The position numbers and the translations under genes were made by a program. DNA of 64,000 nucleotides from CANKHA01 sp963731585 (GTDB taxonomy: Bacteria; Pseudomonadota; Alphaproteobacteria; Rhizobiales; Xanthobacteraceae), in NCBI GenBank assembly GCA_963731585.1, contig CAVSWC010000013.1:682001-746000 (forward strand), read 5' to 3'. This document shows, piece after piece, positions 30,279-40,017 of the stretch; the first letter of the stretch is position 1, and the number at the start of each line of letters is the position of its first letter. The notes under the pieces are model-generated. The model saw only the letters and a list, made by a program, of their open reading frames with translations. It had not been told where the DNA came from and did not search any database.

Positions 30279-31772
30279 TCAGCGCATGGTCGGCATGATG
30301 TAGTCGGCGCCAGCGCGAATCCCGGTGGGCCAGCGCGAGGTGACACTTTTCAGACGGGTGTAAAATCGCACGCCTTCGGCGCCGTGGATGTGATGGTCGC
30401 CGAATAGCGAGTGCTTCCATCCGCCGAAGCTGTAGAAGGCCATGGGTACGGGAATAGCCACGTTCACCCCGACCATGCCCGTCTTCACGCCGCTGACGAA
30501 AGCGCGCGCGGCGTCGCCGTCGCGGGTGAAAATCGCCGCGCCATTGCCGAATTCATGATCGTTCACGAGCTTAAGCGCGTCATCGAATCCGGGCGCGCGC
30601 ACCACCGCCAGCACCGGTCCGAAAATCTCCTCTTTGTAGATGCGCATCTCGGGTCGCACCTGGTCGAACAGCGAGCCGCCGAGGAAGAAGCCGTCTTGGT
30701 ATCCTTGCAGGCGGAGATTGCGGCCGTCGACCACCAGTTCGGCGCCTTCCTTGACGCCGAGATCGATATAGCCCTTCACCTTGTCGCGATGGGCGGCGCT
30801 GACCAGCGGGCCCATTTCGGATTCCTTGTCGCTGCCGGGCCCGATCTTGAGCGCGCGCACTTTCGGCGCCAGTTTTTGAATCAGCGGGTCGGCTACCGCC
30901 CCGACCGCGACGGCTACGGAGATTGCCATGCAGCGCTCGCCGGCCGAGCCATAGGCGGCGCCCATCAGCGCGTCGGTTGCCTGGTCGAGATCGGCATCGG
31001 GCAGGATCACCATGTGATTCTTCGCGCCGCCCAGCGCCTGCACGCGTTTGCCTGCCTGTGTGCCGGTGCGATAGACGTGCTCGGCCACCGGCGTTGAGCC
31101 CACGAAGCTGATGGCGGCGATGCCGGGATGGGCCAGGAGGGCATCGACGGTTTCCTTCGCGCCATTGACGATGTTGAACACGCCCGGCGGCGCGCCGGCT
31201 TCGGTGAGCAATTCAGCCAGGCGCATGGAGCAGCCGGGCACTTTCTCCGACGGCTTCAGGATGAAAGTGTTGCCGCAGGCAATGCGCGACCGGGAACATC
31301 CACAGCGGCACCATGGCAGGAAAGTTGAACGGCGTGATGCCGGCGCAGACCCCGAGCGGCTGACGCAGTGAATAGGCGTCGATGCCGGTACCGACATTCT
31401 CGCTGAATTCGCCTTTGAGCAGATGCGGAATGCCGCAGGCGAATTCCACGACTTCCAAGCCGCGTTGCAGCGAGCCTCGGGCGTCGGACAGAACCTTGCC
31501 GTGCTCGGAGGTGATCAGGCCGCGCCAGTTCATCGGCGTGTTTTTCGATCAAATCCTTGAAGCGGAACAGCACGGCGGCGCGGCGCGGCGCGGGCGTTGC
31601 CGCCCAGGCGGGGAAGGCGCGGGCTGCCGCGGCTACCGCCTTATCCACCTCCGCGGCGGAGGCCGAGCGCGACCTGCCTGGTGACTTTGCCGATGGACGG
31701 ATCGGTGATCGGCGCGAAGGCGCCGTCGCCTTTCACGCGCGAGCCATCGATGAAATGACCAAGTGTTTCCAT
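30279..31772 (-). CDS. mmsA: Methylmalonate-semialdehyde dehydrogenase, CoA-acylating (frameshifts)
   Basis: About 498 residues when repaired. ALDH features: start METLGHFIDGSRV, GITPFNFPAMVPLWM, FILKPSEKVPG, FVGSTPVAEHVYRTG, the MMSDH-typical GGAKNHMVILPDAD, and the catalytic cysteine in GERCMAIS. It oxidises malonate and methylmalonate semialdehydes to acetyl- and propionyl-CoA in valine, inositol and beta-alanine breakdown. The C-terminal three quarters is one clean frame; four or so single extra bases lie between 31280 and 31700. It stands alone upstream of dnaE2's end. Confidence 0.87.
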
Positions 31773-31838
31773 TCGCTCAGCTTATGCCTGTGCATGAGGG
31801 GGAGCTAGACGGCCAAAAGTCGGAGTGTGGAGAAGGAG

Positions 31839-34800
31839 CTAGTGAAAATTCCGGCCTTTGGGCATGACGGCCTCGGCTGGGGATGGCATCAGCGCCGGCA
31901 GCTTTGGCTGGTCGTCGGACAGCGTCCGCAATAGCGGCGACAAATCCTCGAAATGTTCGGCAACGATGTGGATCACGCCCTTTTCGTTCTGCAGCACGCC
32001 CGTGACGCTGACGAGGCGCCCGCCCATGACCACAGGGCGGTATTGCTCGAAGACGCGCGGCCAGAGGATGGCATTGGCGACCCCGGTCTCGTCCTCCAGC
32101 GTCATGAAGATGGCATTGCCGGTGCCCGGACGCTGGCGCACCAGCACGAGCCCGGCGACGGTGATACGCGGGCCTGGCTTGAGCGCAGGGAGCAATTCGT
32201 TGCGGAGAATTTTGCGGACGTCGAGATGGTGCCGCAGGAAGGACACCGGATGCGCCTTCAGTGACAGATGCAGATGGCGATAGTCCTCGACCACCTGCTG
32301 TCCCGGCGGCATGGGCGGCAGATGGGCGTCGGGTTCGAGCTGCGGCATGGCCGCGCGCGCAAACAGCGGCAGGTCGTCCTTGTCCCCGGCCCGGCGCAGC
32401 GCCTTGACAGCCCAGAGCGCGTCGCGGCGGATCAAGCCCAGTGAATTGAAGGCGTCGGCATGGGCAAGTTTTTCCAGCGCCTTCGGCGGCAGGCCAGTGC
32501 GCAGCCAGAGATCGCGCACGGAATCGAAGCCCGCTCCGCGCACGGCCTCGATCTGCTTGGCCCAATCTTCGGAGAAGCCGGAAATCTGCCGCAAGCCGAG
32601 ACGCAGGGCATGGCGGGTCCAGATGTCGTCGCGCTGAGAGGCGTGCCGGGGATGGATGCGCTCGCGTAAGGATGCTGCCGCCGCCGCTTGCGTTTCCCTC
32701 CCCCGCTTGCGGGGGAGGGTTAGGGAGGGGGCATGTTGGATTGCCTCAGCTATCGTTTCCAGCACGCCTTCTCGATTAGTCATGACGTCATAGTTGTTGA
32801 AGCGAAGGACGCGATAACCTTTGCCGGCGAGAAACGCACTTCGTCTCTCATCATAGAGCAGCTGTTCGGGTTCAAAATGTTGTCCTCCATCAAGCTCAAC
32901 AACGAGCTTAGCTTCGTGACAGACAAAGTCTGCGATGAAGGGACCAATCGGAGTTTGTCTGCGAAAGCTGGCTCCGTTTAGCCGATGCGCCCGAAGCGCG
33001 GTCCAAATTATATGTTCTGCGTCTGTTGAATTACTCCGCAATTGTCGGGCATGGCACCGCTGTATCTCCGATACATGCCATTGCGGATTCTTTGCCTGAC
33101 TTTCGCCCCCTCCCCAACCCTCCCCCGCAAGCGGGGGAGGGAGAACGTCAGCCTGGTCTTCGTTCTCCAACGCCTCTAACGTGCAGTCCCAGTTCGACAG
33201 ATTCACATCCACCGGGCGCAGCTCGACGCCGTGCTCCTGCGCATCGCGCACCAGCTGCGCGGGGGCATAGAACCCCATTGGCTGGCTGTTGAGCAGTGCC
33301 GCGGCGAACACATCCGGGTAATGGCATTTGATCCAGGACGAGGCATAAACGAGATTGGCGAAGCTCGCCGCATGGCTTTCCGGAAAGCCATAGCTGCCGA
33401 AGCCCTCAATCTGGTTCCAGCAATTGGTGGCGAAGGTCTGGTCGTAATTGCGGCTGATCATGCCGTTGATGAATTTTTCCCGGAAGCGGTCGATGGTGCC
33501 GACGCGCTTGAAGGTCGCCATGGCGCGCCGCAGGCGATCGGCTTCGCCCGGTTTGAAACCGGCGCCAACAATGGCGATGCGCATGGCATGTTCCTGGAAC
33601 AGCGGCACGCCGAGTGTCTTGTGTAGGATGTCCTTCAGCTCCGGCGAAGGATAGGTAACCGGCTCCAGCCCCTGCCGCCGGCGCAAATAAGGATGCACCA
33701 TATTGCCCTGGATCGGCCCTGGCCGCACGATCGCGACTTCGATGACGAGATCGTAGAATTTCTCCGGACGCAGCCGCGGCAGCATCGACATCTGTGCCCG
33801 GCTTTCGATCTGGAACACCCCGATGGTGTCGGCGCGCTGGATCATGGCGTAGGTGCGCTCGTCTTCATCTTGAATCGCAAGGTTCCGCGCCACGCCGTAA
33901 TGCGACCGCAGGAAATCGAAGCTGCGCTTAAGGCATGACAACATGCCGAGTGCCAATACATCGACCTTGAGCAGCCCGAGCGCTTCCAGATCGTCCTTTT
34001 CCCATTCGATGACGGTGCGGTCCTCCATCGCCGCATTCTCGATTGGCACGACTTCATCCAGCCGGCTGCGGGTGACGACAAAGCCACCGACATGCTGGGA
34101 GAGATGACGCGGCGCGCCGAGCAATTCCCCCGACAGCTGCATCACCTGTTGCAGGCGCGGATCGCGCGGATCGAGACCGACGCGCCGGACTTCCTGTTCG
34201 GACACACTGCTGTGCGCCCAACCCCATAACGTGCCCGCCAGGGCAGAAATAGTATCTTCCGACAGACCAAAAACCTTGCCCACTTCGCGCACGGCGCTGC
34301 GGCCGCGATAGCAAATCACCGTGGCGGCAAGGCCGGCGCGTTCGCGGCCGTATTTCTCGTAGATGTGCTGGATCACTTCCTCGCGCCGCTCATGCTCGAA
34401 ATCGACATCGATGTCGGGCGGCTCGCGCCGTTCTTCCGATACGAAGCGCTCGAACAGAAGATCGACCTTTTCCGGCGACACATCAGTGATCTCAAGGCAG
34501 TAACAGATGATCGAGTTTGCCGCCGAGCCGCGCCCCTGACATAGAATGGGATCAGGCCGGCTGCGGGCGAATTTCACGATCTCGTCCACCGTGAGGAAGA
34601 AGGGCGCATAATTTAATTTGCCGATCAGCCGCAATTCTTCATCAAGCGCGTGCCGCACCTTGGCAGACGCTCCTGCAGGAAACCGTTTCTTGAATCCTTC
34701 CTCGGTAAAGGCGACCAGCGCGTCCTGCGGCGTGGCATAGCCTTGCCGGGTCTCGTCGGCATATTCGGTGCCGCGCAATTCTTCCAACGAGAATTTGCAA

Positions 34801-35645
34801 TTCTCGAGAAAACGCACCGTTTCACTGACCGCCTGCGGGAAGAGATGAAAGAGACGCGCCATCTCCTGCGGCGGTTTGAGATGCCGCTCGGCATTGGCCT
34901 CAAGCAGGCGGCCCGCCGCTTCCAGCGTCAGATGCTCACGGATGCAGGTGACGACGTCCTGCAAGGCGCGACGCTGGGGCGCGTGATAGAGCACGTCATT
35001 GACCGCGATCAGCGGGACAAAGGCTTGTTCGGCGATGGCGGCGATGCGCTTGAGCCGGCGAAGGTCATCGCCGCGATAGAGCATGCCGGCCGCGAGCCAG
35101 ACGGCGTTCTTCGAAGCGGCTTGCTTTAGCCGCAGCAACAGAGCATGCAGCTTGTCGGCCTGAAGGCGCGGCGGCGGCATGACGATGAGATTGAGGTCTT
35201 CGATATAGTCCAGCAGATCGGGAAGCCCGAGCAGGCAGTCGCCTTTTTCGGCGCGCCGCTTGCCAAGAGACAGCAAGCGCGTCAGTCGCCCCCAGGCGGC
35301 GCGGTCGCGCGGATAGGCCAGGATGTCCGGCGTGCCGTCGGCAAAGACGAGCCGCGCGCCGACCGCGATCTTCAGTTCGGGCAATACGTCTTTGTATTCC
35401 TCATTGATCTGCTTGGCCGCCACGTGCACGCGCACGACACCAGCAACGCTGTTACGGTCGGCAATGCCGATACCAGTGAGGCCGAGGATTTTTGCGGCTT
35501 TGACAAGTTGCTCCGGATGCGAAGCTCCGCGCAGGAAGGAGAAATTGCTGGTGACGGCTAGTTCGGCATAAGCCGGAGACAGCCGCCGCGGCTGATGCCT
35601 TGGCTGCTTCTCTTCCGGACGCCACGCAACAACGTTATCGCTCAC
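31839..35645 (-). CDS. dnaE2: Error-prone DNA polymerase DnaE2 (ImuC) with an internal DUF559 insertion
   Basis: C-family polymerase alpha subunit for SOS mutagenesis. Seen: N-terminal PHP domain (YAELAVTSNFSFLRGASH), catalytic core with PDIDVDF near residue 410, LPRLRPEKFYDLVIEVAIVRPGPIQGNMVHPYL, and the C-terminal OB-fold (ITVAGLVLVRQRPGTGNAIF). The length, 1268 residues, exceeds the usual 1050-1100 because about 140 residues are inserted between DVNLSNWDCTLEAL and RHASQRDDIWTRHALRLGLRQI. The inserted part is a DUF559 domain bounded by translated palindromes (see 32696-33141). The frame is open throughout, so one polypeptide is predicted. The start is GTG at 35645, overlapping the imuB stop (GTGA). 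Confidence 0.93.
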   Translation of the reverse strand: MSDNVVAWRPEEKQPRHQPRRLSPAYAELAVTSNFSFLRGASHPEQLVKAAKILGLTGIGIADRNSVAGVVRVHVAAKQINEEYKDVLPELKIAVGARLVFADGTPDILAYPRDRAAWGRLTRLLSLGKRRAEKGDCLLGLPDLLDYIEDLNLIVMPPPRLQADKLHALLLRLKQAASKNAVWLAAGMLYRGDDLRRLKRIAAIAEQAFVPLIAVNDVLYHAPQRRALQDVVTCIREHLTLEAAGRLLEANAERHLKPPQEMARLFHLFPQAVSETVRFLENCKFSLEELRGTEYADETRQGYATPQDALVAFTEEGFKKRFPAGASAKVRHALDEELRLIGKLNYAPFFLTVDEIVKFARSRPDPILCQGRGSAANSIICYCLEITDVSPEKVDLLFERFVSEERREPPDIDVDFEHERREEVIQHIYEKYGRERAGLAATVICYRGRSAVREVGKVFGLSEDTISALAGTLWGWAHSSVSEQEVRRVGLDPRDPRLQQVMQLSGELLGAPRHLSQHVGGFVVTRSRLDEVVPIENAAMEDRTVIEWEKDDLEALGLLKVDVLALGMLSCLKRSFDFLRSHYGVARNLAIQDEDERTYAMIQRADTIGVFQIESRAQMSMLPRLRPEKFYDLVIEVAIVRPGPIQGNMVHPYLRRRQGLEPVTYPSPELKDILHKTLGVPLFQEHAMRIAIVGAGFKPGEADRLRRAMATFKRVGTIDRFREKFINGMISRNYDQTFATNCWNQIEGFGSYGFPESHAASFANLVYASSWIKCHYPDVFAAALLNSQPMGFYAPAQLVRDAQEHGVELRPVDVNLSNWDCTLEALENEDQADVLPPPLAGEGWGGGESQAKNPQWHVSEIQRCHARQLRSNSTDAEHIIWTALRAHRLNGASFRRQTPIGPFIADFVCHEAKLVVELDGGQHFEPEQLLYDERRSAFLAGKGYRVLRFNNYDVMTNREGVLETIAEAIQHAPSLTLPRKRGRETQAAAAASLRERIHPRHASQRDDIWTRHALRLGLRQISGFSEDWAKQIEAVRGAGFDSVRDLWLRTGLPPKALEKLAHADAFNSLGLIRRDALWAVKALRRAGDKDDLPLFARAAMPQLEPDAHLPPMPPGQQVVEDYRHLHLSLKAHPVSFLRHHLDVRKILRNELLPALKPGPRITVAGLVLVRQRPGTGNAIFMTLEDETGVANAILWPRVFEQYRPVVMGGRLVSVTGVLQNEKGVIHIVAEHFEDLSPLLRTLSDDQPKLPALMPSPAEAVMPKGRNFH
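32696..32732. repeat. Inverted terminal palindrome of the DUF559 module, left
   Basis: Starts with the hairpin CCCTCCCCCGC-TT-GCGGGGGAGGG and runs into TTAGGGAGGGGGC. It is the reverse complement of 33105-33141 except for one A/G change. Confidence 0.9.
33105..33141. repeat. Inverted terminal palindrome of the DUF559 module, right
   Basis: GCCCCCTCCCCAA followed by the hairpin CCCTCCCCCGC-AA-GCGGGGGAGGG. It pairs with 32696-32732 across the DUF559 coding sequence. Confidence 0.9.
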
Positions 35646-37314
35646 GCAAACAATCCGTGCAGATACCAGGTGGGCTTATCGGGATTTCCGGGCTGGCCGA
35701 TTTCCCGGTCGAACAATCCTTCGCGGTAGAGCCAGACCCGCGCGCCGTCGCGGCTCTCGACGCGGAAATAATCGCGGGTGAGCTTGCGGCCTTCTCCATC
35801 GTCCCACCATTCCATGGCGATGCGCTCCGGCCCTTCGATGTTGGCGACTTCATGCAGCACGCGTCGCCAGCGAAAGCGCACCGGCGGGCCGTCCGGCACT
35901 TCAGCCATGGCCTCGATCTGCTCCGGCCGCTGGAACAGGCGGATGGGGCGCGCGGGGGCAAGGGAGTCGAGTTGCTGTCTTGCTGAAGCGCATTTTCTCC
36001 CCTCCCCCTTGTGGGGAGGGGTCGGGGGTGGGGAGCAAGCGGAACCGAAGAACCCCACCCCGGCTGCTTCGCAGCCGACCCTCCCCACGAGGGGGAGGGT
36101 GAAGATTTCCCGCGCCGCGTATGCGCCGGCACGGCGGCGACGGCGAATTCCGGGATATGCGTATCGTGCGGCTCCAATCGACTGATCCGGCGCAAGCCGA
36201 AGCGCGCGCCGAGGCGGTCGATCAGATGCGCGAGTTCGGCGGCCTGGTCGCCGCCGGCGAGGCCGGTTTGCTGCGGATCGAGCCGCTCGGTGACCAGCGC
36301 CGCAAGCCGCAGCATATCGAAGCCGAAGCCGGGATCGCATTCGTCGCCCAGCACTGCGAGGCGGTCGGCGAACAGCCGGCGCACGCGCGCGGGATCGCGC
36401 AGGGGCGCGGCGGTGCCGAGCTCGAGGCGATATACCTTGCCGTCGGCGCGGAACAGCGCGACTTGCAGAAGCCGCGCGCCTTCCCCGCGCCGCTCCAGCA
36501 CACGGTCAAGCTCCCGCGCCAGATGCTCGATGCAGCCGAGCACATCCTCCTCGCGGCCGATGGGATCAGGAAAGCGCCGCTCCGCCATGGCGGCGGGCAG
36601 CGGCAGGCGCGGCCGGATCGATTCCTCCTCGTGGCCGAGCGCCTGATCGATGCGGCGTACGAAATCTTGCCCATAACGGGCGGCGAGCGGCGCACGCGGG
36701 CGGTCGATGACGTCGGCGATGCGGTGCAGGCCAACCTGCGCCAGCGCGGCGACGATCTCGGTCTCGATGCGCAAGGCGGCGAGCGGCAGCGGCGCGATCG
36801 CTTCGCGCGTTCCGCCTTTGGCGACAACAGGTGCGCGGCCATACCGCGCCACCGCCCAGGCGCAACCGACGCTGTCCGCCACCGCCGCACTCGCCTGCAG
36901 GGCCATGGAGGCCAGCCGCTCGACCAGGTCGCGGCAGAGCGCCGCTTCGCCGCCGAACAGATGCGCACAACCGGTGATGTCGAGGAGGAGCCCGTCGGGC
37001 GCGTCGAGGCCAACCAGCGGCGTATAGCGGTCGCACCAGTCGGCGACCGCTGCAAGCAATCGGGCGTCGGCATAGGGATCGGCATCGGCCGCCGCCAGCG
37101 CCGGATACATGGCGCGCGCATCGGCCAGCGCCAGGCCCGGCAGGAGACCCAGGCGCGCGGCGGCATTGTTCATCGCGGTGATCCGCAGCGCGGATTTCAC
37201 CGGAGCGACGACGACGAACGGCGCCTCATCCGGCGCGGATGAGCGGCGCGCGATCCGGTCGGTCGAGAGTCGTTTCAGCCACAGCGATAGATAGCGGCGC
37301 GAAGGAGCGTGCAT
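35642..37314 (-). CDS. imuB: ImuB, Y-family polymerase-like protein of the mutasome (repeat insertion and frame change)
   Basis: Catalytically inactive Y-family relative that bridges ImuA, the beta clamp and DnaE2. Seen: VVVAPVKSALRITAMNNAAARLGL, LLLDITGCAHLFGGE, a helix-hairpin region (LHRIADVIDRP), RPRLPLPAAMAERRFPDPI, and a little-finger-like part up to EPHDTHIPEFAVAAVPAH. The C-terminal part (PIRLFQRPEQIEAM, RFRWRRVLHEVANIEGPERIA, WWDDGEGRKLTRDYFRV) is in a different frame. Between the two lies a family A palindrome pair (35996-36108). Total length from start to stop is 2 modulo 3. The gene is therefore disrupted, or a base is miscounted in the G/C runs. Start overlaps imuA by about 89 bp. 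Confidence 0.87.
35996..36108. repeat. Palindromic repeat pair, family A, inside imuB
   Basis: CCCCTCCCCCTTGTGGGGAGG with TCGGGGGTGGGG on the left, and CCCCACCCCGGCTGC, GCAGCCGACCCTCC and CCACGAGGGGGAGGG on the right, in inverted orientation. It interrupts the conserved ImuB reading frame. Confidence 0.85.
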
Positions 37315-38008
37315 GGTGATCCCATTCGGTGGTCCAGCGGCCGCGCGGGCCGCGGCGGTTCTTCAGAAGCGAGAGGGTGAAAGCGGTGCGTCCCAGGCCG
37401 CCGAAGGCGTCAGACCGGCTGGGGGCGGCGGCGATGTCCCAGCGGGTCGCCGCCGCGCTCGGCTCGGGCGAAAGGCAATGGCGCAACAGCAATCCGAGCC
37501 CGCCGCTCTCGCGCGCGGCGAGCACGAGGCGCCGTGTGACGGTGAGATCGGCGCAGGCGCCGTCGTCCGTCAGCTCGGCGACGACGGCGGAGAGCACGCG
37601 CGACTTGAGACCCTCCTCCATCGCCCACAGCGCCTCGACCGGACGCGCCACACGCAACAGCAGCATCCGCTCCATGGGCAGCCCGAGCGCGGTGAGGCCG
37701 GGGCCATAGGGCGCGCCGGCTTCCGTCCCGGCGAAATCGGGCTGGATCCATAAGACATGCTTGCGGGCCGCCGCACGCGCGGCGAGCGCCAGCGCGAAGC
37801 CCGCGGCAGCCCCGAGATGCAGCGCCGCGGCAGGCGCCAGTTCATGCAGGGCGCCCAAGGCGAGCCCGCCGCCCAGCGCCGCATCGATGACTTCGGCGCC
37901 GAGCGGCAGTACCCGCCCGCCCGTTTCCAGCGGGGACAGGTCGCTCCCTTCGATTTTGGCCACCGCCTCACGCAGACGGCTGAGGGTGGCTGATCCCGCA
38001 GCGAGCAT
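37226..38008 (-). CDS. imuA: ImuA, RecA-like mutasome protein
   Basis: 260-residue RecA-fold protein of the imuABC cassette (start MLAAGSATLSRLREAVAKIEG, then GAEVIDAALGGGLALGALHEL, LWIQPDFAGTEAGAPYGPGL, ERMLLLRVARPVEALWAMEEGL). It needs ImuB and DnaE2 for SOS-induced mutagenesis. ATG 38008 is chosen because the LexA box lies 5 nt upstream; a longer frame to 38059 would place the operator inside the coding sequence. No ribosome site is visible in front of it, so a leaderless or very short leader is possible. Confidence 0.88.
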   Translation of the reverse strand: MLAAGSATLSRLREAVAKIEGSDLSPLETGGRVLPLGAEVIDAALGGGLALGALHELAPAAALHLGAAAGFALALAARAAARKHVLWIQPDFAGTEAGAPYGPGLTALGLPMERMLLLRVARPVEALWAMEEGLKSRVLSAVVAELTDDGACADLTVTRRLVLAARESGGLGLLLRHCLSPEPSAAATRWDIAAAPSRSDAFGGLGRTAFTLSLLKNRRGPRGRWTTEWDHHARSFAPLSIAVAETTLDRPDRAPLIRAG

Positions 38009-38013
38009 TTTAT

Positions 38014-38028
38014 GTTCCCGATTTGTTC
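38014..38028 (-). promoter_or_regulatory. LexA box for imuA-imuB-dnaE2
   Basis: GTTCCCGATTTGTTC on + (GAAC-N7-GAAC on the coding strand) is a perfect match to the alphaproteobacterial LexA operator GTTC-N7-GTTC. It is 5 nt upstream of the imuA ATG and implies SOS control of the whole overlapping operon. Confidence 0.9.
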
Positions 38029-38164
38029 TATTGATTCCGAGTTTGAGCCCGGCTGTCAATCGCTGAAAAATATCTATTTAGATCAATGCCTTATGCAGAA
38101 ATAAAAAACGGCCGGCGTGCGCCAGCCATTTTCAGTCCACTAGGCAGCGGCATACACGCTTATT

Positions 38165-38288
38165 CCCTCCCGGAATGGGGGAGGGTGGCGAGCGACTTTT
38201 GTCGCGAGGCCGGGTGGGGTGAGGAGTTAAGACCCCACCCCCCGCTCGCTGCGCTCCCCGCGACCCTCCCCCGAAAGGGGGAGGGATA
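38165..38288. repeat. Palindromic repeat pair, family A
   Basis: CCCTCCCGGAATGGGGGAGGG on the left and CCCTCCCCCGAAAGGGGGAGGG on the right, with CGAGGCCGGGTGGGGTGAGG and CCCCACCCC between them. It fills the gap between imuA (start 38008) and the first UbiD gene's end (38295); the rest of this gap holds only the LexA box and an AAAACGGC / GCCATTTT stem near 38105-38132. Confidence 0.82.
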
Positions 38289-38294
38289 AGAAGA

Positions 38295-39909
38295 CTACTC
38301 GTTCGCGGACTTGCGCTCTTTCTTGGCGCGCTCGCCGGTGAGGAAGTATTTGCCTTCCACCGCCCATTGCGCCTCCTCGCGGTCGCGCTCGGACCAGTCG
38401 CCCAGCTCATAACCGAACCAGGGCTTGCGCGGGGTGAGCGGCGGATATTGCAGCTGCTCCCAGATCTCGCGCGCGCGCTCCATGTATTCCTTACGCGGCA
38501 GCGACACCGGCGGATAGTCGAAGGGCTGCATGGCATTGATCAGCAGCGCCGAGCCGAACACCTGCTGCACGTGGCTGTTGTCGACGCCGTCCTGGTTTGG
38601 CGGCGCGCCGGATGGATCGAGCCCGACGGCGCGGTTCGGCAGCAGTCATCGAGTCGCGATGCGGCTGCATGCGATAGCTCAGCGCCCAGATGATCGATTC
38701 CGGATCGTGGATGTCGATGTCCTCGTCCACCGCGATCACGATCTTGCCCACCATGGTGTTGCGGCCGGCAACGGCATAGAGCGCCTGCCAGACCATCGAG
38801 AGATTGCACTTCTTCATCTGGATCACGATGAAGCTATCGACCGCGATCTCGTGGCAGGAGACGTCGACCACGTCGGCGATGCCGCACTGGTTCTTCAGAT
38901 AGAACAGATAGGCGTTGTCCTGGCCGATCTTCTTCAGCTTGCTGCTCTCGCTCGGCGGCATCTGGGAAAGGATCGCCGTGAAGATCGGGTTCTTGCGGTG
39001 GGTGATCGCGGTCACCTCGAACACCGCGTTGTAGACGCGCCCGCCCATGTAGCCGGTGTATTCGCCGAACGGCGCTTCCGGCTCGACGTATTCGGTCGAG
39101 ATGTGGCCTTCGATCACGAGCTCGGCATGCGCCGGCACCGTGAGGTCGATGGTCTTGCACTTCACCACTTCCAGCGGCTCGCCGATCAGGCTGCCGGCCA
39201 CCGCATATTCCTCGACGCCGTAGGGAATGCGCGAGCCGGAGAGATGCGTCAGCACCGGCGGGCCGCCGATCACCAGCGCGGCTTCCAGCGGCTTGCCCAT
39301 CTTGCGGCACATGTCCCAGTGCTTCCAGCCATGGTTGCGCGGGGAGATGAACATGCCCATGCGGTCGGCGGCTTTCACCTGGCCGCGGTAATTGCCGACA
39401 TTGATCCAGCCGCTCTCGGGATCCTTGGTCACCCAGTTCGACGCGGTGGTGTAGGGGCCGACGTCGAAGCCCGGCGTCGAGATCGGAATCGGGAATTCCT
39501 CGATGCCGCCGTGCTCGAGCAGGTTCTCGCCCATATGCACTTCTTCCTGCACCGAGCCGTGCTCGACCAGCTTCGGCGGCGTCGGCTTGGCCTGCGCCTT
39601 CTGCCAGCGGTCCTTGATCTCGGAGACCTTGCAGCCGAGGCCGACGGAATAGATTTCCGTCGAGCCGGCATAGATGCCGACGGCGACGCCGCCCTTCAGG
39701 CTCTCGCCGCGCGCATTGGTGACGTTCTCGAACAGGAAACCGGTGCGCTGCTCTTCCTTCAGGCCGCGGAACTGCCAGCGCACCAGCGGCATCAGCTCGG
39801 TGTCCTTGTTGATCGGAATGGTGACGCGCCGCAGCAGCTTCTGCTGATCGAGATTTTGCAGATGCGTGCGCAGGTCCTGCAGGTTGGTCTTCACCGTGCG
39901 GTCGTCCAT
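38295..39909 (-). CDS. UbiD-family decarboxylase, copy 1 (one frameshift)
   Basis: About 538 residues. UbiD-type features: NLQDLRTHLQNLDQQ start, MPLVRWQFRGLKEEQRTGFLFENV, HMGENLLEHGGIEEFPIPI, NWVTKDPESGWINVGNYRGQ, EAALVIGGPPV, EAPFGEYTGYMG, AVDEDIDIHDPESIIWAL. UbiD enzymes need prenylated FMN and reversibly decarboxylate aromatic or unsaturated acids. A shift near 38648 separates the last 100 residues (VSLPRKEYMERAREIWEQL, FGYELGDWSERDREEA), a tail typical of a sub-branch seen next to cupin genes here. No UbiX-like prFMN synthase is in the window. Confidence 0.85.
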
Positions 39910-39949
39910 GTCGTCCCTTCGCGGCCGCTCACCACCTCTGAAGCACGGG

Positions 39950-40004
39950 CCGCCATCTCGAGACGACCGCTTCGCGGTCTCCTCAGGATGAGGCGGATAA
40001 CGGG
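39950..40004. repeat. Palindromic repeat, family B (short)
   Basis: CCATCTCGAGACGACCGC, GCGGTCTCCTCAGGATGAGG: the right half of the 22880-23027 module, sitting between the two UbiD genes. Confidence 0.7.
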
Positions 40005-40017
40005 TTTACTCGTCGTC

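Larger units (their letters stand above)
32696..33141 (-). mobile_element. DUF559 nuclease-like module bounded by inverted palindromes, inserted in dnaE2
   Basis: 446-bp segment with 37-bp ends that are inverted copies of each other, differing at one base. Between them, in the dnaE2 frame, lies a near-complete DUF559 domain (Vsr/restriction-endonuclease-like fold): STDAEHIIWTALRAHRLNG, FRRQTPIGPFIADFVCH, KLVVELDGGQH, DERRSAFLAGKGYRVLRFNN and GVLETIAEAI. Conserved Asp (ADFVC) and Glu (VVELDG) match the expected active-site pattern. The palindromes read as PPPLAGEGWGGGE and PSLTLPRKRGRE, phrases commonly seen at the ends of free-standing DUF559 genes in alphaproteobacteria. No clear target duplication is visible. 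Confidence 0.8.

Noticed and set aside
32696..33141. Intein in dnaE2
   Set aside because: DnaE is a known intein host, but the insert lacks the N-terminal Cys/Ser block and the C-terminal His-Asn, matches DUF559 instead, and has palindromic DNA ends.
32696..38288. CRISPR array
   Set aside because: Repeats are inverted pairs at irregular distances and lie inside or between genes; there are no regular spacers or cas genes.
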